The notes under the pieces are model-generated. The model saw only the letters and a program-made list of their open reading frames with translations. It searched no databases and was not told the DNA's origin. A stretch of DNA of 10,950 nt, from NCBI GenBank assembly GCA_036508135.1, contig DATCHW010000092.1, forward strand, positions 1 to 10,950. Direction: 5' to 3'. The DNA comes from DATCHW01 sp036508135. GTDB taxonomy: Bacteria; Bacteroidota; Ignavibacteria; Tepidaquicellales; Tepidaquicellaceae. Shown in pieces: positions 6,097-10,950 of the stretch (positions within the stretch are counted from its first letter, which is position 1; the number at the start of each line of letters is the position of its first letter). A program made the translations under genes and the position numbers.

Positions 6097-6362
6097 AAAT
6101 TATCAGTTGATTGCTTCATTTGTTTATAATAGAGTTAGTTATCATTACTCTGCCGCAGTCTCAGAAGAAAGAAATAAAATTAAACTTAAAGGAGAGTGGA
6201 ATACTTCTGCTCCAAGGGAACCCTGGATATGAATGGAAAAAGGAAGGCAGAACTTCTAAAGATATAAAAAATCAACAATTATATTTAGTTTAAAAACAAT
6301 TAAACTATTTGTTTGTTTAAATTGTCTAAAGTATAAGAACTTTTTCAAATATTTAATTAGTT
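6097..6362. other. Spacer to the right of R1, no clear gene
   Basis: Two short overlapping plus-strand frames leave the repeat here (ending at 6232 and 6293). One reads ...SFVYNRVSYHYSAAVSEERN and the other ...SGILLLQGNPGYEWKKEG. Both start inside or just past the repeat, have no RBS and match nothing I recognise. They could be the shifted remnant of a gene cut by R1. The promoter of the gene at 6363 must lie in the last part. Confidence 0.4.
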
Positions 6363-6761
6363 ATGAAAAAATTTAATTTGTTTCTTCTAATAGCAGCGGT
6401 TATACTTCTTATCACAAATTTAAGTTATTCTCAAAATAATGGTAAAAGTCAGAAAAGCCCTGAAGTCAGAGCCAGGGAAATCACCGACAAACTGGATTTA
6501 AAACTGACGCTCAATAATTCCCAGGATACACTTGTTTATAATGCATATAAAGATTTCTACAATACTTTGTCTTCTTTCTATAATGAAAACTCACAAAAAA
6601 ATAAAGATGAAATGAGACAGGTTATGGAAAATGTCAGAAAAGACCTGGATACAAAAATGAGTATTATATTAACTCCTGACCAAATGGATAAATATAAACA
6701 GTTTCAGCAAGATATGGATAAGAATAAAAATAATTCAAAAAGAAAGAAAAGAGACCAGTAA
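6363..6761 (+). CDS. Small exported protein resembling LTxxQ/Spy-type periplasmic proteins
   Basis: The 132-residue protein has a signal peptide (MKKFNLFLLIAAVILLITNL...SYSQ, 1-24). The mature part is helical and highly charged: an ITDKLDLKLTLNNSQ segment (41-55), YKDFYNTLSSFYNENSQ, then SIILTPDQMDKYKQFQQDM (about 101-119) and a basic Lys/Asn/Arg tail. Two LTxxQ-like motifs (LTLNNSQ is looser, LTPDQ is good) on a signal-peptide-bearing helical protein is the CpxP/Spy layout, whose members act as periplasmic chaperones or envelope-stress sensors. The assignment is by motif only. No Shine-Dalgarno is present. A strong terminator follows at 6840-6875. Confidence 0.75.
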   Translation: MKKFNLFLLIAAVILLITNLSYSQNNGKSQKSPEVRAREITDKLDLKLTLNNSQDTLVYNAYKDFYNTLSSFYNENSQKNKDEMRQVMENVRKDLDTKMSIILTPDQMDKYKQFQQDMDKNKNNSKRKKRDQ

Positions 6762-6839
6762 ATTTGTTTTCTTTTTTTTAAAACAATAAATTTTGAATTA
6801 ATTCAGTTTTGAAAAACAAAAGGCTCTGTTTGAAATTTT

Positions 6840-6875
6840 AAAAGCCTGTAAATCTTAAAAGATTAACAGGCTTTT
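6840..6875. terminator. Strong bidirectional terminator
   Basis: AAAAGCCTGT (6840-6849) pairs with ACAGGCTTTT (6866-6875). Inside it AATCTT pairs with AAGATT, giving a stem of about 17 bp with one mismatch and a 2-base loop. A/T tracts on both sides let it serve the plus-strand gene ending at 6761 and the minus-strand sequence ending at 6918. Confidence 0.88.
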
Positions 6876-6917
6876 AAATTAATATATGAAATATGAGTTT
6901 ATAAAGAATAAACATTG

Positions 6918-7019
6918 TTATTTTGTCAGCAACATCTTCTTCGTTTCGCTGTACAAGTCCGTATTCAATGTATAAAAATAAACTCCGCTTGGATATTGCG
7001 AAGCATTGAACGTTACTTC
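6918..7019 (-). pseudogene. Orphan C-terminal end of a T9SS type A sorting domain
   Basis: On the minus strand 33 residues plus a stop read EVTFNASQYPSGVYFYTLNT then DLYSETKKMLLTK. This is the final third of a T9SS sorting domain (SGVYFY..., K-rich M-L-L-x-K tail), matching the tail of the 915-aa protein (SSGVYFYRIE...KRMLLVK). The rest of the gene is absent: the intact gene at 7021-7698 ends only 1 bp upstream in a different frame. The remnant still sits in front of the terminator at 6840-6875, which probably belonged to the lost gene. Confidence 0.82.
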
Positions 7020-7020
7020 T

Positions 7021-7698
7021 TTATTTAACTTCAACAATTACAGACATAATTGGGTCATCAACAATAAATCTGTCGTTACCATGATGAACTTCCAGATAGC
7101 CGACTGTGTAAACTATATAAAGCTGCCACCCTGATTTTGCATTATTAAGCCAATTCTGAACTAATAAACGAAAATTATTTTCTGAATCTGTCCAGTCGAC
7201 TCCGGATGTTATCCACGTTAAGACAGCAGGGTCATGATGTAATGGGAAAGTAAAAAATCCTAATTCTTTTTCACTTGTCATATACGTCAATTCTTTTTGC
7301 ATATCAGAAGAAGAGGGAGGAAAGCTTTCATATATTTTATTACCTTTTTCATCATGGCTTGCAAATATTCTCCAAACCATTTTCTCCTGAGCATCTTCTG
7401 CTGTGTAATCAGAACGGGTACTTGTAAAATTTTTAAGCAGGTCACCATATGTTTTACCCTCCGGCAAAATCGCCCTCAAACAAAAAGAAGTTTTTGCTTT
7501 CACGTAAAATTTGCCGTTTTTGTAGTTAAACTGAGATTCGTCAAATTTGTCTTTTTCAGGATAGCCTTTAACTGAAACGCAGATGGAATTATACCCAAAT
7601 TTACTTATATATCCGGGATCTATATCCTGATATATAAATGAAAGAAATAGAAAGAATGAAATAAAGATGACGATGCAAAGTGGCGTAATCCGTATCAT
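7021..7698 (-). CDS. Exported or membrane-anchored protein of unknown function (225 aa)
   Basis: I chose the ATG at 7698 because AAAGGAA lies 5-6 bases ahead of it. A start at 7719 would put the ribosome binding site inside the gene. Residues 1-23 (MIRITPLCIVIFISFFLFLS...) are a signal peptide or membrane anchor. The rest is soluble, with DIDPGYISKFGYNSICVSVKG, a DAQEKMVWRIFASHDEKGNK segment, HHDPAVLTWITSGVDWTDSE and a C-terminal strand MSVIVEVK. No family is recognised. It has no T9SS tail of its own, but an orphan one in another frame begins 1 bp after its stop. A frameshift joining the two cannot be excluded, though the protein looks complete. Confidence 0.75.
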   Translation of the reverse strand: MIRITPLCIVIFISFFLFLSFIYQDIDPGYISKFGYNSICVSVKGYPEKDKFDESQFNYKNGKFYVKAKTSFCLRAILPEGKTYGDLLKNFTSTRSDYTAEDAQEKMVWRIFASHDEKGNKIYESFPPSSSDMQKELTYMTSEKELGFFTFPLHHDPAVLTWITSGVDWTDSENNFRLLVQNWLNNAKSGWQLYIVYTVGYLEVHHGNDRFIVDDPIMSVIVEVK

Positions 7699-7719
7699 AA
7701 AATTTCCTTTCGTTGTCAC

Positions 7720-8060
7720 TCAGGACAATTTAACTTTATAAAGAATTAGAAATTTACGAGTATTTATTAAACCACATTTTAATATTACTAATTATTGATT
7801 TGAACTATTTTTAACTTACTATCTGAAGGATGTTTGAATTATTTTTTTAATATATTTTCGTTCCTATAATTATATTTTCCTCCTGATCGTATATATATTT
7901 TATATTAAAAACTAACTAACAAATTTCATTTAATCAATAACATTTTCCTCGTTTTAATTGTTAGCTATTATGTTCTTAAAAATGGCATAGTATATATAAC
8001 CTAAAACATTTAAACGTTTTATTTTATTTCAAATCCCAGTTGTCAATTTCCGATAATTTT
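7720..8060. other. AT-rich spacer with no gene
   Basis: No open frame with a start, RBS or recognisable domain is present on either strand. The part next to 7720 should hold the promoter of the 7021-7698 gene. The only coding-like trace is a 12-codon minus-strand tail at 7926-7964. Confidence 0.55.
7926..7964 (-). pseudogene. Possible remnant of another T9SS tail
   Basis: The minus-strand frame reads LTIKTRKMLLIK followed by TGA. The K-M-L-L-x-K ending is what T9SS type A domains end with, as in the two other tails in this window. Only 12 codons are visible before an upstream stop, so a chance match is quite possible. Confidence 0.3.
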
Positions 8061-8062
8061 CA

Positions 8063-8096
8063 TAAAAAAAAGCCGGAAGTAAACCCCCCGGCTTTT
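8063..8096 (-). terminator. Minus-strand terminator without an intact gene
   Basis: AAAAGCCGG (8068-8076) pairs with CCGGCTTTT (8088-8096). On the minus strand the stem is followed by eight Ts. Stem, loop and the flanking CTTAATT resemble the terminator at 5458-5487. No intact minus-strand gene lies upstream, since R2 begins about 50 bp away. Confidence 0.8.
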
Positions 8097-8118
8097 AAAA
8101 TTAAGTAAAAAAGAATTC

Positions 8119-8148
8119 TTATTTTGGCACAATTCCCGATACACTTTT
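8119..8148 (-). pseudogene. Possible 3' stub of a gene cut by R2
   Basis: Nine codons, KSVSGIVPK, and TAA lie between the R2 repeat and the terminator at 8063-8096, in the position occupied by the gene end in the comparable R1-lipoprotein-terminator arrangement. The frame is closed inside R2. The call rests on position only. Confidence 0.22.
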
Positions 8149-8262
8149 TATGCCATTGTTGGTGTTTTAGCGCAGCGACACCAACAATGGCTAATGTGAT
8201 GATGATATGTTGTTGGTGTCGTTAGCTGGCGCTAACTTAAACACCAATAACGGCTATAAAAA
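8146..8262 (+). repeat. R2: copy of the ~125-bp element with an internal deletion
   Basis: It has the left end GCCATTGTTGGTGTTT (8152-8167), hairpin 1 closing with ACACCAACAATGG, and hairpin 2 core GTTAGCTGGCGCTAAC (8221-8236) with right end AACACCAATAACGGC. Compared with R1 and R3 it lacks about ten bases in the GTGAAAATGAGATGCAT segment between the hairpins. That introduces a stop into the minus-strand frame that is open in R1 and R3. Confidence 0.92.
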
Positions 8263-8390
8263 AATCAAATATAATTTTTAAGTATATTAGTTTTGGGGCA
8301 GTGATACACTGGTTTTTCTCTGTGGGGGTGTGGCATGTTTCAAGCCTGAATAAATTATTTTCTTACTTTTTAAGAATATATTCGTTAAAA

Positions 8391-8396
8391 TATAAT
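8391..8396 (+). promoter_or_regulatory. Possible -10 box of the PEBP-family lipoprotein gene
   Basis: A perfect TATAAT lies 26 bp before the ATG at 8423. No convincing -35 box precedes it, and such hexamers are common by chance in DNA this AT-rich. Confidence 0.3.
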
Positions 8397-8422
8397 CAGA
8401 ACAAAATCATAGAAGATAAATT

Positions 8423-8995
8423 ATGAAAAATAAAATCTCATTAATTCTTGTAATTGTAATATTCTTCTATTCCTGTCAGAAAAAAAATCCTGAAACAATA
8501 CCTAAAGAACAAACCACGAAACAAGAAGGGAGCAAAACAGAAATGAAGATTACAAGCTCATCGTTTAAAGAAGGAGAAATGATTCCTTCAAAATATACTT
8601 GTGACGGTGAAAATATTTCACCGCAACTTTCATGGACGGGTTCGCCTGAAAACACAAAAAGCTTCGCATTAATTTCCGACGACCCTGACGCTCCGGCAGG
8701 AGACTGGGTGCATTGGGTGATTTATAATATACCTTCATCTGTATCAAAACTAGCAGAAAATATCCTAAAGGATAAAGCACTCGACAACGGGACAAAGCAG
8801 GGTTTGAACGATTTTAAAAAAATCGGTTATGACGGACCCTGTCCGCCAGGTGGTACTCATAGATATTATTTCAAACTATATGCACTTGATATTCTGCGTG
8901 ATAATGATGCAGGGTTGACTAAAAAGGAATTGCTGAAAGCAATGGAAGGACATATACTTTCAGAAGCCCGGTTAACAGGAAAATATAAAAGATGA
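8423..8995 (+). CDS. YbhB/YbcL-family (PEBP, Raf kinase inhibitor-like) lipoprotein
   Basis: Residues 1-18 are a lipoprotein signal (MKNKISLILVIVIFFYSC, Cys18). A Lys/Gln/Thr-rich linker runs to about 40, followed by a complete PEBP domain: MKITSSSFKEGEMIPSKYTC (41-60), SPQLSW (66-71), DDPDAPAGDWVHWVIYNIP (86-104), GYDGPCPPGGTHRYYFKLYA (135-154) and a C-terminal helix to LTGKYKR. The DPDAP and GPCPPxGxHRY signatures form the conserved anion/phospholipid-binding pocket of the family. The bacterial biochemical role is not established. About 150 residues of domain is the usual length. The lipid anchor means it sits in the envelope. A possible -10 box is at 8391. R3 begins about 27 bp after the stop, with no separate terminator, so R3's hairpins may end the transcript. 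Confidence 0.95.
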   Translation: MKNKISLILVIVIFFYSCQKKNPETIPKEQTTKQEGSKTEMKITSSSFKEGEMIPSKYTCDGENISPQLSWTGSPENTKSFALISDDPDAPAGDWVHWVIYNIPSSVSKLAENILKDKALDNGTKQGLNDFKKIGYDGPCPPGGTHRYYFKLYALDILRDNDAGLTKKELLKAMEGHILSEARLTGKYKR

Positions 8996-9021
8996 ATTTA
9001 TTGAACTCTGCAAGGTACGGA

Positions 9022-9150
9022 TTTTTGTGCCATTGTTGGTGTTTGAGTGCAGCGACACCAACAATGTGAAAATGAGATGCATGTGATGATGATTTATTGT
9101 TGTTGGCGTTAGCTGGCGCTAACTTATACACCAACAACGGCTATAAGAAA
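9022..9150 (+). repeat. R3: full copy of the ~125-bp element
   Basis: It has the left end GCCATTGTTGGTGTTTGAGT (9029-9048) and a right end whose reverse complement is GCCGTTGTTGGTGTATAAGT, so the terminal inverted repeats match at 17 of 20 bases. Hairpin 1 closes with ACACCAACAATG and hairpin 2 has GTTAGCTGGCGCTAAC (9108-9123). A TGATGATGAT run lies between. It follows the PEBP gene and precedes (tail to tail) the 9189-9716 gene. Confidence 0.93.
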
Positions 9151-9188
9151 TTCCTTTGTCCATTTCTATCTGAAGTATTACACAATTA

Positions 9189-9716
9189 TTAAATCGGTTC
9201 AAAACTCCATTGAATGGAAAAAGACAATAACGTTCCTTTTATTGCATAACTATCAGAATAAATAAAATAAATATGCAGACGGATAGGAGCGCTCGGGTGA
9301 TCTAATACCCAAATAACAATATTATTATTATTTGAGTTCCTTCCGAAAAGGGTAACGCCCGTGAACCCCTTTTGGTCGTTTATGATAATTATATCTTTAT
9401 CTTTATAAGAGACATTGTTAAACTGCGCATCATTGATTAAACTTGTTTTCATATCTTCTATATCCCCCGAAAGAGGACCAAGCACCCCAAATATTTGAAA
9501 AACAAACTGATTACCATCTGTACCGGCTTTAAATTCATCTTTTGTGTTTTTATAGACATGGAAATCATTTGGAAGATTGAATTTTACAAGCCAGTCCATA
9601 TAGTCATGCTCAGTCCATTCGTCCTTTGAATAAGATGAATCGTCCTGTGAATAAGATGAAACCACAAAAAACAATATAGTAATAATAATTATTGGAACTG
9701 TATAAATTTTTTTCAT
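9189..9716 (-). CDS. Exported protein of unknown function (175 aa)
   Basis: The ATG at 9716 opens a signal peptide (MKKIYTVPIIIITILFFVVS..SYSQ, 1-24). A short duplicated stretch follows (SYSQDD/SYSKDE, with matching DNA repeat near 9627-9660). The mature domain (about 33-175) begins EWTEHDYMDWLVKFNLPNDF, continues with FKAGTDGNQFVFQIFGVLG and ends LLSFSIQWSFEPI, an alternating pattern suggesting a small alpha/beta domain. No family is recognised. The pattern of a signal peptide and compact domain resembles stress- or envelope-related lipoprotein-like proteins, but there is no lipobox Cys. No Shine-Dalgarno is seen. R4 lies upstream at 9836-9906 and R3 lies 39 bp beyond its stop. Confidence 0.75.
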   Translation of the reverse strand: MKKIYTVPIIIITILFFVVSSYSQDDSSYSKDEWTEHDYMDWLVKFNLPNDFHVYKNTKDEFKAGTDGNQFVFQIFGVLGPLSGDIEDMKTSLINDAQFNNVSYKDKDIIIINDQKGFTGVTLFGRNSNNNNIVIWVLDHPSAPIRLHIYFIYSDSYAIKGTLLSFSIQWSFEPI

Positions 9717-9835
9717 TTTGATAATTTTTAAACGTTTTTAAATTCCCATAGAAGCCAGCATATTTGTAATATTATTTACTCTATTCGATTTTCCCTTTTT
9801 GGTTCTAAAATTTGTTGTAATAAATTTTTAAATTA

Positions 9836-9906
9836 TTTTGTGCCATTGTTGGTGTTTTAGCGCAGCGACACCAACAATGTGAAAATGAGATGCATGTGAT
9901 GATGAT
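9836..9906 (+). repeat. R4: truncated copy, left half only
   Basis: It is identical in layout to the left half of R3: GCCATTGTTGGTGTTTT (9842-9858), hairpin 1, then the GTGAAAATGAGATGCATGTG segment. It stops after TGATGATGAT at 9906. The GTTAGC hairpin and right terminal repeat are missing. The next 12 bases are A/T and then comes the stop codon of the LamG gene. Confidence 0.9.
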
Positions 9907-9918
9907 AATTTTTTAAAA

Positions 9919-10950
9919 TTATTTCCAACCTCCTTCATGATAAAGCTGATCAATTTCAGTATCGGTTAATGCACGATTGTATAATCTGATATCATCAATT
10001 TTTCCGGTAAAGAAGGCATTATCACAAGCTCCTTCAGATTCTCTGCATCTCCCTATTGTCAAATATTCATTTGTGTTTGTTAAACTATATGGAAAAGAAA
10101 TTGTATTACTATCAATTACACCATCTCCATATATATAGATTATTCCACGTTGTCTCTTAAGAATTATAAAGTGCCATTTTCCATTATTAATTGAGTCGTT
10201 AGAAAGAGAATAAATGGGACCATAAGGAGGTGATTGTAATTGAATTTTTATTTTTTTTGTATGCCCAAGTACCCAACCCGCACTAAAACATTCACCTTTG
10301 GAAACCACTCTTTCTCCTTTACTCGAATCAGTTTGTATCCAAGCACTAACAGTAAAATCCCCTGTTCCGAACTCTAAAGTAGTATTACGTTGATCTACTT
10401 TTATATAATTACTGGTTCCGTTGAAATAATATGCATTATTTTGAGCATCAAATCTATCTGTGGTTAATGTTGCCCCATATACAGTTCCATTATTACCATT
10501 TCCACTCTCGTCAATTACATTGCCGTTGAAAGGGTAATAGGCAACAAGACCTATGGTACTAACACCTGTTAGTGTTATGAAATTCGATACCGAAGACCAG
10601 AGACTGGTTTTTTGGTTATTTGAGGCATTTACTCTCCAATAGTACAGTGTGTTATTACTTAAACCACCCGGAATCATATATTCCGATGTTGTTAAGCCTG
10701 TTTGATTTATTATAATAGTTGAAAAATTTGAATTAGTCGAGACTTGAACAGAATATGAAGTAGCACCTGTAACATCACTCCAATCTAATTTTGGAGTTAA
10801 TGCCTGGTCAGCTGACCCATTTGAAGGGAAAAGTAAATTTGTAGCAGATATAACTTTAACTGTCTGTGTTGTGAAATTCCATACTGAAGACCAGGGAATG
10901 GTTTTTTGGTTATTTGAGGCATTTACTCTCCAATAATATAGTGTGTTATT
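9919..10950 (-). CDS. C-terminal part of an Fn3 and LamG-domain surface protein (partial)
   Basis: The frame is open to the right edge, so 343 residues are visible and the start is outside. Visible residues 1-34 end one Fn3-like module, 35-131 form a second (FPSNGSADQALTPKLDWSDV, TGLTTSEYMIPGG, LYYWRVNASNNQ), and about 132-338 form a LamG/concanavalin-like jellyroll. Its marks are GLVAYYPFNGNVIDESGNGN, AYYFNGTSNYIKV, DFTVSAWIQT, GKWHFIILKR and KIDDIRLYNRALTDTEIDQL. The protein ends HEGGWK with no T9SS sorting domain. LamG jellyrolls in such proteins usually bind glycans or mediate adhesion. The missing sorting tail could be native or lost where truncated R4 abuts. Fn3 modules are of the same type as in the 915-aa protein at 987-3734. 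Confidence 0.9.
   Translation of the reverse strand, partial: NNTLYYWRVNASNNQKTIPWSSVWNFTTQTVKVISATNLLFPSNGSADQALTPKLDWSDVTGATSYSVQVSTNSNFSTIIINQTGLTTSEYMIPGGLSNNTLYYWRVNASNNQKTSLWSSVSNFITLTGVSTIGLVAYYPFNGNVIDESGNGNNGTVYGATLTTDRFDAQNNAYYFNGTSNYIKVDQRNTTLEFGTGDFTVSAWIQTDSSKGERVVSKGECFSAGWVLGHTKKIKIQLQSPPYGPIYSLSNDSINNGKWHFIILKRQRGIIYIYGDGVIDSNTISFPYSLTNTNEYLTIGRCRESEGACDNAFFTGKIDDIRLYNRALTDTEIDQLYHEGGWK
10605..10656 (-). repeat. Fn3-module DNA repeat, period 294 bp
   Basis: Positions 10605-10656 match 10899-10950 at 50 of 52 bases, exactly 98 codons apart and cut by the window edge. They encode the NNTLYYWRVNASNNQKT strand of successive Fn3 modules. The near identity implies recent module duplication in this gene. 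Confidence 0.9.

Noticed and set aside
6041..6293. Two plus-strand ORFs leaving R1
   Set aside because: Starts lie inside or next to the repeat, there is no RBS, and the two frames compete. At best they are remnants.
7297..7575. 92-codon plus-strand ORF
   Set aside because: Antisense to the 7021-7698 gene, Cys/Phe-rich shadow composition.
8919..9137. 72-codon minus-strand ORF (KLAPANANNNKSSS...)
   Set aside because: It is a reading of repeat R3 running antisense into the PEBP gene. The same leader appears in R1, so it is a property of the repeat.
5971..9906. CRISPR array
   Set aside because: Repeat spacing is irregular and 0.7-2 kb, units are ~125 bp, and no short regular spacers or cas genes are present.
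5971..9906. Canonical integron attC sites
   Set aside because: Neither RYYYAAC nor GTTRRRY is met at the expected ends, and no IntI-like integrase is in the window. Only the arrangement is similar.

Overview
The window is AT-rich and gene-sparse. It looks like chromosome from the Bacteroidota/Chlorobiota side of the tree, most likely an Ignavibacteria-type organism. The evidence is a 915-residue secreted protein with a seven-bladed-propeller-like N-terminus, five Fn3-like modules and a C-terminal type IX secretion (T9SS) type A sorting domain carrying the FPNPFNP motif. Most genes lack a Shine-Dalgarno sequence, and many short exported proteins and lipoproteins are present. The lineage is inferred from protein style, not from a marker gene.

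Layout. Positions 1-107 hold the 3' end of an unidentified gene. Positions 163-582 hold, on the minus strand, a duplicated 5' half of a tRNA, an intact tRNA-Pro(CGG) with encoded CCA, and a GIY-YIG nuclease gene broken by one in-frame TAG. Positions 780-3734 hold the large T9SS protein followed by a 58-codon gene on the same strand. A 510-bp spacer leads to a small plus-strand cluster (4196-5355). It has an extended -10 promoter, a 10-bp palindrome near the expected transcription start, a ribbon-helix-helix-like protein with a strong RBS, a 14-codon truncated ORF overlapping it by ATGA, an acidic 97-aa protein, and a lysine-rich Cys-containing protein.

From 5458 onward the sequence is a patchwork of single-gene units. 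They encode a lipoprotein (5566-6081), an LTxxQ/Spy-like small exported protein (6363-6761), an unknown exported protein (7021-7698), a YbhB/PEBP-family lipoprotein (8423-8995), an unknown exported protein (9189-9716), and the C-terminal part of a large Fn3 + LamG protein that runs off the right edge. Four copies of an undescribed ~125-bp repeat lie between them, all in the same orientation. Full copies have near-perfect terminal inverted repeats and an internal hairpin, so they can fold as two adjacent hairpins or as one long hairpin. One copy is fused in frame to the lipoprotein gene and seems to have replaced its start codon. Another stops abruptly next to the LamG gene. Orphan 3' ends of vanished genes (a T9SS sorting tail at 6918-7019, with weaker candidates at 7926 and 8119) lie in the same stretch, so the region has been repeatedly rearranged.

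The most interesting items are the repeat family and its relation to the single-gene units, the small RHH cluster with its palindrome, and the tRNA-Pro neighbourhood with its duplicated tRNA half and dead nuclease. No CRISPR array, transposase, integrase or complete known defence system is visible.
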